From Rhipidocladum racemiflorum (taxonomy: Eukaryota; Streptophyta; Magnoliopsida; Poales; Poaceae), in NCBI GenBank assembly GCA_036346355.1, contig CM070575.1, forward strand, positions 61,819,915 through 61,883,914: a stretch of DNA of 64,000 nt, given 5' to 3'. The translations under genes were made by a program, and so were the position numbers. Position 1 is the first letter of the stretch, and each line of letters starts with the position of its first letter. Of this stretch, positions 11,253 to 23,484 are shown in pieces. The notes under the pieces were generated by a model. That model ran no database searches. It was not told the DNA's origin and saw nothing but the letters and a program-made list of their open reading frames with translations.

Positions 11253-11324
11253 CTTCAGTCGCAGCGAGGATGTCGAACTCTTGAAGTCTGGCGGCGGGGT
11301 TGACGGACTCGGCGGGATCCTCGG
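11253..11324 (-). other. putative middle exon of LTR minigene (9657-13036 copy)
   Basis: It is 72 bp after a GCGTAG acceptor. It reads EDPAESVNPAARLQEFD and onward to a final Glu, with the donor changed to GCAAAT. Length is a multiple of three and the phase is the same as in the other families. Confidence 0.5.
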
Positions 11325-13036
11325 CTACGCGCAAAACGGTACACAAAATAAATAACACTAAAATAAATAAAATCCAAAAATTATAAAAGTACTATTGGAA
11401 GGTAGATAATGAATTTAGGAATTTGAACGGAGTCAATCGGAGTTCGGACGGAAAAGTTATGAGCGTCCGAAGTTCGAAAATCATGGAAATTACGAAAACC
11501 GAGAATATTCCACGAAATCTTTTCTTTTTTTCTGAATTTTGGAATTGATTGGCTCTATGGAGGGTGGGCGATCCCTATCATTGAAAGGGGGCTTCTTCCC
11601 CATGGCCATGGAAACAGGGAGCTTGAGCTCCCCTTGCGCATGCCGGCCATGGGCGACGGCGGGCGGCGGCGACCGGCCTGGGAGGTGGCAGGGCGACAGC
11701 GGGAGGACGGCGGAGCCCGGCGACGCCGGCTGGTGCACGGCACAGGACCAGGGGGTCGGCGGGAAGGTGGCCGGCCGGCCGAAGGTGTGGCGACGGCGGC
11801 CGGCAGCACGCACGGGCAACGCCCAAAAACAGAGGGCCCCAAATTCGCCAAAAATTGCGAAATTCGCCATAAATTTGAACATGCTGATGCGAATCGAATG
11901 GTGGATCAACTAGAGGACATCTAGAGGGGCTCATGGTAGCAAAGAATCGAAGAGTAGCTCACCGGAAAGGATGAATTGGATGATGAATGGCGGTTCGGCC
12001 GAAACAACCAAAACCCAAAATTCATCATCCCAACTTGAGGAATCCTAAAATTGATCAAAGGGTTAAGCTCTAGACATCCACACGCTCACAAGGAAACAAC
12101 TGGAATTGAGTTTGACTCATCGGAGAAGAAGATATGATGAAGAAACCGAAGAACACGAAAAACAGCGTTCTTCATCGGTTTTCTTGATCTCGTGGACGAA
12201 CGGCGAGGAGAGGCTAAAGGAGGATGATATCACTGGGAAGAGCACTCCTACACGGAGATTTGAGAGGTGGTGGTGCGCCGTTTGGAGTTGAAACGGCCAA
12301 GTTATGGCCATTAAAGAAAATTTTGGTTTTGGAAGGATAGAGCCGTTTCCGACGAGAGTCCGGGCTGAAGATCATGGGGGATGGAAAGGTTTCGTCACTA
12401 CGAATCCAACGGATCCAGCCGTTCGCGATTTGGAGCATTGAGGAGGAAGTTATGGAGGATTGAATGAAGGAACTCAAGTATGGAAAGCTTGGAGCCTTCA
12501 CTGGAAAGAACAGCACGATCCCAAGGAGAAGATGAGCAGTGCCTGCCACGTGTCGCTCCGCGATTGGCCGAGAAATACATAAATGCAACGCCCTAGAAAA
12601 AATTAGCAAAAATGGTCTAAAAATTCCTAGAACCATTAGGGAATATTTGGAACCCAATAAAATTAGTTTCGCGGAATTTGGATGAACTTTGGAGTTTAGA
12701 ATATTCTGGAGCGAATAGCGGGCATTTTACGAAAGCTGTGCGAGATAAAATACCAGATATCTTCCAAAAATCTTGAAAAAATTCCCAAAATGTTTTTAGA
12801 ATATTTGGAACCTAATGCAATAGGTTCCGGGATTTTTGGAGCATTTTTGAACTCGTGCAGAATTTCGGATACTGACGGGAATCTAGAAATTTGATTTTTC
12901 GAGCGATGGAGAATTGAACTCCGATTTTGGGCGGATAAGGATGCTAGGTTAAATTAAACACCAAGGGAAATCCAAACTTTGAATTTAATTAATTTAAATT
13001 AGATTTTGACAGCAGACCGAAATTGGGGATGTTACA

Positions 13037-14146
13037 CCTCACCAGCAAGTAAAAGGGCCAAATTTTGACAGCCATCGGTGTGGACAGAAACAACCAAATA
13101 CTTCCGATAGCCTTTGCTTTTGTGGTAGGTAAAAATTACGAGAGTTGGCTGTGGTTCTTTAGAAAACTGAATATCGATGTTATGAAGTATATGACAAATG
13201 TGTGTATAATACATGACCACCATGCTGGGCTGATGAAAGCAATAAAGAAGATGCAGGAAGATGTGGAAGAGCCCTTTCCGTGGCCAGATTTGCAGAATTG
13301 GTGGTGCATGCGACACATGATGGCTAACCTATTCAAATATTTAAAAGTAAGAAGCTCATGAACCTATTCAAGAGGTTGTGTAAGCAAAATCAGCAAAGAA
13401 AGTTTGATGCCATCTGGGAGAAGCTTGATGAGCTCACTAGCAAGCAAATACGTGATGGAGAGAGACAAGTTGGGGGCAGTAGTTTGGAGGCACCACAGTG
13501 TTTGCAGCCCTTATCAGATATTGACCCACCAAACATCAGAAGGAGGCTTTCGAGAAACATCAAGTGTTTCTCGCACTGGATCGAGTCCAAACCAGTTGAT
13601 AAGTGGGCACTATTGCACGACACAAATGGGGCAAGGTACGGGGTGATGACAACCAACCTAGCCGGGGTATACAATTGGGTAATAAGGGTTCTTCGTGGCA
13701 TGGCCCTTGTTTCTATCGTTGAAGGTGTATTGTACGGTACAGTGAGGTATTTTCGGGAACGGTACACCGTGGCAGTGTTGCATGCAGGTACCATTTAGAG
13801 TCCTTACTGCATTGTCGTTACAGCTTGGATTGTGAAGAAGGTTGATAAGGCCCTCCTACACTCGGTCATCATCATGGTACCACGGAGTTACGATTTGAGG
13901 TAACACTGAGGAATATGGAGGGGCTGGGAATGGCAAGTGGAAGAATCACCCATGAAGTGAGCTTGGGTATGGTATGGACCACATGTGCACCTGCACTTGC
14001 CGAAAGCCGTACCTTCTGCATAAACCATGTTCGCATGTCTTGGCGGCCTGCAGGCAGATTCAGATGAGCAGTGTATAGTTCGTTTCTCCATACTACATGT
14101 CAGAGATTATCATTCAAATGTGGTTCGGTGAACTACATGGGTTTTG
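13037..14146 (+). pseudogene. MuDR-like transposase, catalytic core and SWIM part, broken
   Basis: This continues directly from the fragment ending at 9656. It reads KGQILTAIGVDRNNQ after an in-frame TAA where a Tyr codon is expected, then LPIAFAFVVGKNYESWLW and an IIHDHHAGLMKAI segment matching the second catalytic Asp region. A one-base frameshift near 13340 precedes MNLFKRLCKQNQ. Further frameshifts follow 13795. The SWIM zinc finger of MULE transposases (CxC...CxH: CTCRK...PCSHV) lies at 13986-14036. The gene is then split by element A at 14147 and resumes at 38522. Confidence 0.88.
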
Positions 14147-14400
14147 TGTGAGACCCCGGATCAGCTATCCAGAATCTCCTGTGTATTTCCGTACTAGTCC
14201 CAGATCAGTAGCTAGTACACACAGTCACAGTGATACATCATTGCCGAACAAAACGAAACTTGTAATATAAATATCCAAGTATGGGCCACACAGCCACTTA
14301 TTACAATACTCGGTCCAACGACCGGACACTCAAAACAGCGGAAGCAAAAGAAAGCAACCAGCGAACGCCACAACGCCACAGGCGACGACTAGGAACGCAA

Positions 14401-14462
14401 CTAGTCCTCCTGGCAGTCCTCCTCGAAGAACTCCTCCTCTTCTTCGGCATCTTGATAAATCT
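14401..14462 (-). other. putative last exon of LTR minigene (element A 3' LTR)
   Basis: It is 62 bp after acceptor ATCATCAG. It is read in phase 1 as IYQDAEEEEEFFEEDCQED followed by TAG (14401-14403). Nearly half the residues are Glu or Asp. Confidence 0.55.
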
Positions 14463-14921
14463 CTGATGATTACAATGTTGGTGTAGCACGTGAGTACAAG
14501 AGTACTCAGCAAGTCGGGAAAGTATGATCATGAGGGGCTTTCCAAAGGAAGCTTAATAGGGTTTATTTGCATAAAGCCACATTTTATTAAACCATACTTA
14601 AGTAATAAATTTCACAAAGCATCTTTTTACAATTCTTTTTAACAATTGAATTATTTAGTATTGCAGTGAGGTTCTATCCACCATCACTAATATAAGGGCT
14701 CTATCCGCCAACTTTTCAAGGATCAAGGTTAATCATGTGACTCCATCCGTCAAAGATAAAACAGGTTCTTTCCACCTGGGTTGGCTCTTTCCGCCAAACA
14801 ACATTCGAGAGTTCTAACCACTCCCGAACCCCAAAACAAAACACTTTTCAGTTTTAAAAACAAAATCAAAGTCTACCAATATGAAAGCATTCTTCGCTTT
14901 GCCTTTGGCCAGTAAACACGG

Positions 14922-14949
14922 CTATTCGAATAGTTTATACTCTGCAGAG
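14922..14949. repeat. paired palindromes CTATTCGAATAG and CTCTGCAGAG in LTR A (left)
   Basis: The palindromes are at 14922-14933 and 14940-14949, inside the presumed intron of the LTR minigene. The same pair recurs in the right LTR near 35819-35848. Confidence 0.7.
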
Positions 14950-15732
14950 GTGTACAACTTTACCCACAAGACAAGATAAACCCTTATTGCCATGCAATTA
15001 ACACACTTCCTTAGGTGTGCCGGCAGGGATATCTTGACAAAGCCGTTACAATGTATCTACCTAACTAGACCCACCCGCTGAGGTTTCACCGCTGTTAGGG
15101 TTCCCTCCACCCAGTACAAAAGCCCCCTCTTGCGCCGTGTGAGAAAAACAACATTGCCTCCGTCCGGCATTCACATTCAACCAAGTGGTGAGTCTAAGCT
15201 AGGCTTCTACAAATTAGTGAGCCAGGTCGTACCATTATAGACATGTGGTAGTACGGTTATGCTTAAAATGGCAATCAAAAGCGTCGGTCCTTATATGACT
15301 TGGGGCGGTACTTGCACAAAAGGATCAATGCATGATCCGCTCCCACCCGACATTCCATGCCGCCCAAGTCGAAATCAGTTTCCTTTTCTTTTTATTTTAG
15401 AAAACAGGACCAAAACCATAATAATAACTTTCAAATCACATTTAATAACATTCTTTTTGGAATAATCCCACCCCTGGGTTGTTTTTGTCGGAAAAGGTCC
15501 TAAGCAATTCTACCGTACTACATAGCAACGGATACCATATAAACATAGGCATGGTATAAACAATGTTCTAGGGTTACAATGGATATGATTAACAATGTCA
15601 AGGTGGAAGTAACAAGTTCGAAATAACTAACACTTATATTTGACATATTTCATTAAACATAGCCATGCAACTTTATAAACAATTTTAAATCATTTTGTAA
15701 ACATGGGAGCAAAGTGCATCAAGGAGACTTGC

Positions 15733-15801
15733 CTTCTTCGGCGGCGGTGTCGAACTCGGAAGGCTCGACGGCGAAATCGGCGGTCGCGGCGGGATCGTCG
15801 A
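15733..15801 (-). other. putative middle exon of LTR minigene (element A 3' LTR)
   Basis: It is 69 bp. Upstream on the minus strand is a pyrimidine-rich stretch ending GCGTGTAG, and downstream is the GC donor GCAAGT. It reads DDPAATADFAVEPSEFDTAA then EE, in phase 1 at both ends. Confidence 0.55.
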
Positions 15802-17622
15802 CTACACGCAAAACGAGGCAAAAAATAAATAACATAAAATAAATAAAATCCAAAAATTATAAAATTAGTACTGGCAGGTAGATCTTGATTTATGATGAAT
15901 TAAGAAATTTGAATGAGGTCAAACGGAGTTCGGAGGTGAAAGTTATGAGCTTCCGAAGTTTGAAATTTGAATAAATCGAAAACTGAGAATATTCCGGGAA
16001 TATTCCCTTCGGGTTTGACTGGGTCAAAGTTTGACCGAGGACTTTTGACCTTGACTGGTTTGACTAGGCTTGGGTCTTTTACACGTGGGCCCCCTTGGTC
16101 ATAGGCTCATGGCCTTCTTCCCCATGGCTACTAGCCATGCCTAAAACAGAGAGCTTGAAGCTCCAAAGGGATCCGGCAGGAGGGGATGCGGCGGGCGGCG
16201 GCGGGTGACCGGCGAGCAGCGGCAGCGGCCGACGACGCCGGGGAGGAAGGCGGCGGCGGCGGGGGCCCCACGACGCGGCGGGATAGCGGCGGCGGCCAGC
16301 AAGACGGGGCAGCGACAGCGGCCGGCAGCGGCGAGGCGGCGAGCGCGGCGAGAAGCCGGCCAATGGCTTCGCTTTGGCCGAGCAGCCGAGCGGCGGCTCT
16401 GGGCGGCGCGGGGCGGTCTGGCGATGCCAGCGCGGCAGCGGCGCGGCAAGAGGTTTCGGCGCAGGCGGCGCAGCGGCGGCGGGCTCGCCGGCGGCGACGG
16501 CGGGTCACGGCATGCCCACGGTGACAGCAAGGAACAGAGGTCCCCAAAATCTCAAAAAGTTGAGATTTTTGATAGGAATTTAAAGATAACTTCGCAATCA
16601 AATGAATGAAACATCTAGAGGACATCAAATGGGACCTAGGAATTTAAAGATTTTTGAACGCTTTCTCACCGGAGTTGAAGGAATCGACGAAGAACGCAAG
16701 TTCGGCCGAACGGGTTCCAACTCGAAATTCGTCGCCCACGGTGGAGAAATCCTGAAATTAATGGGTGGTTTAGAAACTAGACTCCCATACGAACACAAAG
16801 AAACGATCGGGAGGAAGAAAGATCCACCGGAGTGGAAGATATGAGCAAGAACACGAAGAACGCGAAGAACAACAAAAGTTCATCGGTTTTCTTGATCTTG
16901 CGGCCAATTGGATTTTAGAGGCTAAAGGAGAGCTACACCACCGGAAAGAGGATTCTTATACGGAGAGATGAGAGGCGGAATCACGCGAAACGGATTAGAA
17001 ACGGCCGCTCTATTCCCATCAAAGTCGATTTTGGTTTCCTCGCAACCGTTCAAAATCCAGCGAGATCTCGGGTGCATTAACCCCATGGATAGAAAGAGGA
17101 GGCCGTTGTGATTCCAACGGATCCGACGGTTCGTGATTTGGAGTTGTAGGGAGGGAGATACATGAATTTGAATCTATGGAGGAGAGAAGAGAAGCTTCTC
17201 TGTTCTTTCCTCCCAAGAAAACATACGTACCAGGCCATCCCAAGGTTAGGGATGACACTGTAGCGCCACGTGGCGACGCCTCATTGGCTCCCTGTTACGC
17301 AAATGTTCCACCCTAGAGAAAAATAAGGATAAATGGCCTAAAAATTCCGGAAAAATTCCTAGAGCCATTTTAGAATATTTGGGACTTAATGAAACTGGTT
17401 TGGTTGAATTTGGATGATTTTTGGAGTACTTTTGGACTCGGGTGAATTTTCGGGTCCCGACGGGAACTGGAAAACCCGATTTTTTGCCCGGGAGGGAATT
17501 AATTCCCGATTTCGGAGGGAAATGGATGCCAGGTTATCTTAAACACCAATGAAACTCCAAATTTTGAATTTACTTTATTTAAATTAGGTTTTTCTCCAGA
17601 AAGCCAAAACGAGGATGTTACA

Positions 17623-17638
17623 AACCTACCCCCCTTAG
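17623..17638 (-). other. element A polypurine tract
   Basis: On the minus strand, CTAAGGGGGGTAGGTT sits immediately before the 3' LTR, where the plus-strand primer of reverse transcription is expected. Confidence 0.85.
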
Positions 17639-17646
17639 AGAGAATC

Positions 17647-20600
17647 TCATCCCCGAGATTCAGACGGAGAAAGAAAAAGGTCTGGGAACTCTGCTCGAAG
17701 ATCTTCTTCACGCTCCCAAGTAGCTTCCTTTTCCGAATGGTTGCTCCACTGAACCTTACAGAACTTGATCACTCGGCTTCGTGTCCGACGCTCGGCTTCA
17801 TCCAAAACCTTGATGGGATACTCCGGGTAAGATAAGTCTTCTTTGAGTTCCATGTCTTCCAACGGCAACTGATGTTCCGGCACTCGGAGACACTTCTTCA
17901 ACTGGGACACATGAAAGACATCATGTACCCACGGCAATTTGTGGCGGCAACTCCAACTTATAAGCAACTTCTCCTTTCCGGGCAATCACCTTGAATGGTC
18001 CGACATAGCGGGGTGCTAATTTTCCACTGACGCGGAACCGTTTCATTCCTTTCATCGGGGATACCTTCAAGTACACATGATCTCCTGGTACAAAGCTTAA
18101 GTCCCGTCGACGATTATCCGCATAGCTCTTCTGTCTTGATTGAGCTGTCTTCAGATTTGCACGGATCTGTCTAACTCGCTCTTCGGCTTCTTTTAGAACA
18201 TCAGGTCCGATGACTTGCCCTCCTTCGGTTTCTTTCCAATACAGTGGTGTCCTGCACTTTCTTCCATACAAAGCTTCAAAAGGTGCCATCTTCAAACTGG
18301 CTTGATAACTGTTGTTATAGGAAAACTCTGCATAGGGCAAATTCTGATCCCACGAACCTTTATATGTTAGAGCGCAAGCTCTCAACATATCCTCTAAGAT
18401 TTGATTGACCCTTTCAGTCTGGCCATCCGTCTGAGGATGATACGCAGTACTGAAATTAAGATTCGTGCCCAACACTTCATGCAACTGCTGCCAAAACCTC
18501 GAGGTGAACTGGGAACCTCGATCAGACACAATTTTCTTTGGCACACCGTGCAAACACACAATCTTGGCCATGTACAGCTCGGCGAGCTTATCTCCAGAAT
18601 AAGTGGTCTTTACCGGGATAAAGTGAGCCACTTTGGTTAATCGATCCACAATAACCCAGATGGAATCATAACCGGATTTAGTTTTGGGGTAATCCCGTTA
18701 TAAAATCCATTCCAATTTCTTCCCATTTCCGTACAGGCACGTGCAAAGGCTGCAATAGACCGGCTGGTGTCTGATGTTCCGCTTTAACCAACTGGCACAC
18801 ATCACAACGTGCCACAAAATCAGCAACTTCCTTCTTCATATTGGACCACCAATACTTCTCTTTCAACTCAGCATACATTTTGGTGCCTCCGGGGTGAATA
18901 GAATAAACTGAATCGTGAGCTTTCTTCAAGATCACATTCTTGATTTCTTCCTGGTTAGGGACCACTATTCTTTTCCCGAACCAAACAGTACCTTGGTCAT
19001 CTTCTAAGAATCCGGGGTGCTTTCCTTTCTTTAGACCTTCCTTCAGGTTGGCAATACCTTTATCTTCCTTCTGGGCCTCCCTGATTTGATCTTCCAAGGT
19101 TGATTTGACCTCCAAATTGTAAATACACCCTTCATTTACCAATTCCAGGTTAAGACGCCGTAACTCCTCATGCAGCGCTGGTTGCCGTTGTTGTACCAAT
19201 ACATGGTTGCAGTGAGCTTTCCTGCTCAAAGCATCCGCAACAACGTTCGCTTTTCCAGGGTGATAATGAATTCCCAGATTATAATCTTTCACCAACTCCA
19301 ACCATCTTCTCTGCCTTAGGTTGAGGTCAGGTTGAGTGAAGATATACTTCAGGCTCTTATGATCCATATAGATCTCACATCTGTTGCCGATCAAATAATG
19401 CCTCCATATCTTGAGCGCGTGCACAACTGCGGCTAACTCCAAGTCATGAATAGGATAGTTTTCTTCATGAGGTCGCAGTTGTCTTGAAGCATAGGCTATT
19501 ACCTTTCCTTCTTGCATCATAACACATCCAAGTCCTTGCTTCGAAGCATCACAATACACTTCAAAGTCCTTATGGATGTCTGGCAAAATAAGCACTGGGG
19601 CTGAGGTTAATCTCTTTTTCAACTCCTGAAAACTTTGCTCACAGGCTTTAGTCCATTCAAACCTCTTTTCCTTTTTCAGAAGTTGGGTAAGAGGTCTGGC
19701 TATCTTCGAGAAACCTTCAATGAATCTCCGGTAATAACCAGCTAATCCAAGAAAACTTCGGATTTCCGGGACCGACTTGGGTTGTGTCCAATCCAAAACA
19801 TCTCTCACTTTCGCTGGATCTACTGCTACTCCTGCAGCAGAAATGATATGACCCAGGAAAGACACTTCCTTTAACCAGAAGTCACACTTACTAAACTTGG
19901 CATACAGCTGATGCTCCCTTAGTGTTTCCAAGACTATTCGCAGATGGTCTTCATGCTCTTTTCTGCTCTTGGAATAGACAAGAATGTCGTCGATGAAGAC
20001 TACGACGAACTTGTCTAAATACTCCATAAACACCTTATTCATCAGATTCATGAAATAAGAAGGAGCATTGGTCAATCCAAAAGACATGAATGTGAACTCG
20101 TACAGTCCATATCGAGTGGTGAAGGCTGTTTTCGGAATATCTTCCTTTATTATCTTCAGCTGGTGATATCCCGATCTCAAATCTACCTTGGAGAAGACTT
20201 GAGCTCCCTTCAGCTGATCAAACAGATCATCTATCCGGGGCAATGGATACTTGTTCTTGATCGTGACCTCATTCAACGACCTGTAGTCTATGCACATCCT
20301 CAGACTACCGTCTTTCTTGGTGACGAAGATCACAGGCGATTCCCAAGGTGACGAACTGGATCGGATGAATCCTTTCTCTTGCAATTCTTCAATCTGCTTC
20401 TTCATCTCAACCAACTCGTTAGAAGGTAACCGGTAGGGTCTCTTCGAGATTGGAGCGGTACCCGGTACCAGCTCAATCACAAATTCCACATCTCGATCTG
20501 GTGGCATACCAGGCAACTCATCCGGGAACACATCTGGGTACTCATTGACTATCGGTACCTTCTCCAACGAAGTACCTTTCAAACGGTTTAGGGTGCTACC

Positions 20601-21143
20601 CCCCTTAGAGGCAAGATTAGATAAGAACTCCACTCTAATCCCCTCAGGGCTGGTAAGAGAGATAACTCTACTAGCACAGTCTATCTGACCCTTATACTTG
20701 GTTAACCAATCCATTCCAAGGATTACTTCTATACCCTTAGTATCCAACAGTATTAAGTTCGCTTGGAACTTTACCCCTTTTATTACTATATCCATCTTCG
20801 GACAGACAGTAGTTGTTCTTAGTTCTTTTCCAGGGGATTGTACTAGCAAAGGGTTTCTTAACTGTAAGGTGTCCCAGTTATGCTTTTTAACCAAGTACTC
20901 TGATATGAAAGAATGGGTTGCACCAGAATCAAACAGAACTGAAGCAGGTACTGAGTTCACATGGAACTTACCATAGACCACGTCTGGCGCATCCTGAGCC
21001 TCTTCCGCGGTGATGTGGTTCACACGCCCTCTTCCGGCAGTCCTTGGCGTGCGCGAAGTCTGAGGGGTTCCTCTTCCTTGAGCCGGCGCAGGCGCGCGGG
21101 CTGGCGTCGATCCCAAGTTGAACCTCACCGGGGTGACGGGCTA
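17647..21143 (-). pseudogene. pol: element A pol: protease, reverse transcriptase, RNase H, integrase, chromodomain (frameshifted)
   Basis: The minus-strand frame runs from just after a TAG at 21141-21143 to about 18678, then shifts frame twice (near 18680 and 17935), ending at 17647. Visible in order: protease with DSGATHS; reverse transcriptase with the FIDD active site (19983-19997), an FxDD form of YxDD; RNase H (YCDAS, DLELAAV, YMDHKSLK); integrase HHCC zinc finger and catalytic D-D-E (MDFITGLP, SDRGSQF, and E in TERVN); then a chromodomain ending in WSNHSEKEATWEREEDLRAE. The TAG between gag and pol is in frame with pol. Outside the shifts the domains look well preserved, consistent with a young copy. 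Confidence 0.93.
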
Positions 21144-21861
21144 ACGCTTCTTGGGGCAGTTGTTGGCGTAATGCCCCATCTTCCTGCAGTGGAAGCACTG
21201 CACTCCTGCCATCGCTGTACTGCCCTTCTGAGTTGGAGCTCCTGCATTGCCGGCAGGGGCTTGTCCAGTGGGGCGCGGAGTGGACATTGGGGTCACAGGG
21301 CCAGGCTGCTGGCACTGCTAGGCTAACTGCTTTCTTTGAAAAGTCGAGGCACTGGAAGCTGCCGACAGCCCGACTCACGAAACTTGACATCTTAAAACTG
21401 CGGGACTCAGACAGCTGACGTTGGGCATCCTCTTGGATCAGCGCCTTGTGGATCATGTGCTGGAACGACGGGTAGTCGCTTGAAACCAGCTGTACCTTCA
21501 AGTTGGGGTCAAGGCCCTCCATGAATCGCCAAATCTTGGCCTCGTCAGTGGCGACATCTGAGGTCGCGTACCGGGACAGCTGAGTGAACCGGTTAAGGTA
21601 CTCCGATACTGACAAGTTTCCTTGCTGAAGCTTGTGAAACTCCCAGCGTTTCATCTCCATAATCCCCCTTGGGATATGGGTAGCCCTGAAGGCTTCCACG
21701 AACTCATTCCACGGGATATTCTGTGGGTCAGCATGGGCGGCACAGTAGTTCTCCATCATTTGTTCCATGGGACGTTCTGAGCTAACGCCTGAAGAATCTG
21801 AAGCTGCATCGCCATCATTTGTTCCATGTTTGGCGGCTGAACTGGTGGTGGGGGCGACGGC
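21144..21861 (-). pseudogene. gag: element A gag, C-terminal part (interrupted by element B)
   Basis: The minus strand reads the conserved gag segment WNEFVEAFRATHIPRGIMEM...LNRFTQLSRYA, then in another frame a CCHC zinc knuckle (CFHCRKMGHYANNC) just before the TAG that precedes pol. The capsid segment with the ADDWLR motif, still present in element B, is missing. The junction near 21753-21828 has a duplicated 17-bp sequence. Gag continues upstream at 33585-33756 beyond the nested element B. Confidence 0.85.
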
Positions 21862-22148
21862 TGTCGGGACCCCGAATTTGCAAATCCGGACCCTCTTTGT
21901 GTTCAGCACTAGTCCAGGAACGCGCTAGTGCACACAGTCTTAACATTGGTAAATATCACAATCATACCACTCGATACTAATAAAGTACTTTAATTAAATA
22001 ATCAAACTGGTTACCCGACCTTAAGGTCAAGTTACAAATGTACGCCTCGCCGGGCGAAACTTATTAAGAGAAAAATAATAGCAGCGGAAAATAAGATAAC
22101 TTCGTGGCGCCATCCAGTATACCATAGGCAACTGACTGAGCTCGCTCC

Positions 22149-22207
22149 CTAAGTAGATGGTTCCTCGTGGAGCTCCTCCTCCAAAGCTGGTGTAGTCTCC
22201 TCTTCAA
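22149..22207 (-). other. putative last exon of LTR minigene (element B 3' LTR)
   Basis: It is 59 bp after acceptor AACACCAG. It reads in phase 1 EEETTPALEEELHEEPST then TAG (22149-22151). The same length occurs in four other copies of this LTR family. Confidence 0.55.
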
Positions 22208-22549
22208 CTGGTGTTGTATTGTGGCAAGGGTGAGTACTTGGTACTCAGCAAGTCATGCACAGAATGCAAGCTAATATACTATATGCATGGCTTGGTACAA
22301 AGGAATAGCTCAAGGTATATTTGCAGTAAACAACATTTGAAAAATAGCATCAGTAGATTCGAAAGCAGTAAAAACAAGTATAGCATAAATAACCTTTCAA
22401 GGAGTTTGGTAAACATCTTTTCCCATCTTAACCCACATGTCCATCAACGTCATTATTTAATCCAAACCAACCTTTCAAATCCAAGTTATTTTCGGAAAGT
22501 CTAACCCTTGACTGTAATCCCCGAGCGATGTCCAATACCGCGGACTCGG

Positions 22550-22579
22550 CTATTCGAATAGATTCTACACTCTGCAGAG
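22550..22579. repeat. paired palindromes CTATTCGAATAG and CTCTGCAGAG in LTR B (left)
   Basis: Located at 22550-22561 and 22570-22579, between the two putative exons. A CTTTACCCACAAG block follows, as in every other LTR family here. Confidence 0.7.
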
Positions 22580-23403
22580 GTTATGCACTTTACCCACAAG
22601 ATACAGTCAAACACCACAAAGGCGAGTTCCCGTAACAAAGCCTTTCGGAAGCCTCAAACAACACAGGTGGTCCTCTCCGGTTCGTGCTCTACACCATCCC
22701 TTCCCTTAACCAAGGCGAAGTATGGGACCAACACACCATTAGATGGGTATCTGGCGGCGACCCACGATACGCTCCCCCGCACAATCACACAAACGGTGTA
22801 ATTGACACCCTGAGGCTCCACAAGTGAGTCCTTAGCAACTTAGTCAACTAGGGCCGTCCCATTCCAGCCATGTGGTTGCAAGTATGACTCAGTTCAAAGG
22901 CTTGCAAGGTTAAGTCCTTAGAGTGACCAGGGCAAGACTACCCGAAGAACCAAATCAACATCCCCAGTGCCACACTAACCCACCTGATCATTATTGCCAC
23001 ATGCCCCGGCCGAAAACTATTTATCAAAACGCCAGTTGATTACCATGCACCACGTGCCATCAACATCACATGATACCTTTCCAAAACAGGTTCAATATAG
23101 CATTAAGTCAATATTAACATTTGATTGTCCAAAATCATGTCATGAGCACGTAGCAGGTCTAAGCAATGTACTACAATGGTCTAAAACCCATGTTGGCAAT
23201 TTAATTATGTCCAACTAGTAAACCACAACTAGGGTGACAAGGGGTCATAGCACATATTTAATTAATCAAGGTGTCATACAGCAATTTGGTATTTATCTAA
23301 TCTCCCATATTTAAATAAAGTATTTTCTAATTGAACTAGCATGCAATAATTTGAACCAAAATAGATTTCAAAATGGGATCAACATGGTCAAAGCATAACT
23401 TGC

Positions 23404-23484
23404 CTTCAAAAAGTACTTGTTCTTGGTCTTGAGTTGGATCCTGAGTCAATACTTCTCCTTCGAATCCTTCCGGCACTTCAACGT
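23404..23484 (-). other. putative middle exon of LTR minigene (element B 3' LTR)
   Basis: It is 81 bp between acceptor ACGAGTAG and GC donor GCAAGT. It reads VEVPEGFEGEVLTQDPTQD and onward to VLFE in phase 1. Confidence 0.55.

Larger units (their letters stand above)
9657..13036 (-). repeat. solo LTR, minus orientation, TSD CCTCA
   Basis: It starts TGTGAGACCCC and ends GATGTTACA. The 5-bp duplication CCTCA is perfect (9652-9656 and 13037-13041), and no internal retrotransposon sequence is present, so it arose by LTR-LTR recombination. It is related to but diverged from the LTRs of element A. It splits the transposase just after the first catalytic Asp. The GC-rich block at 11.6-11.85 kb gives spurious ORFs in several frames. 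Confidence 0.93.
14147..17622 (-). repeat. element A 3' LTR (left)
   Basis: Boundaries are TGTGAGACCCC and GATGTTACA, 3476 bp. The partner at 35044-38521 is 3478 bp and nearly identical outside a GC-rich block (about 16.15-16.5 kb), which suggests recent insertion. A cluster of TTGAC cores lies at 16015-16064. Confidence 0.95.

Noticed and set aside
16131..16628. Overlapping ORFs of 110-165 codons in the GC-rich LTR block (also near 37.0-37.4 kb and 11.5-11.9 kb)
   Set aside because: They appear in several frames at once, are Ala/Arg/Pro-rich, and are not kept between the two LTRs of the same element.
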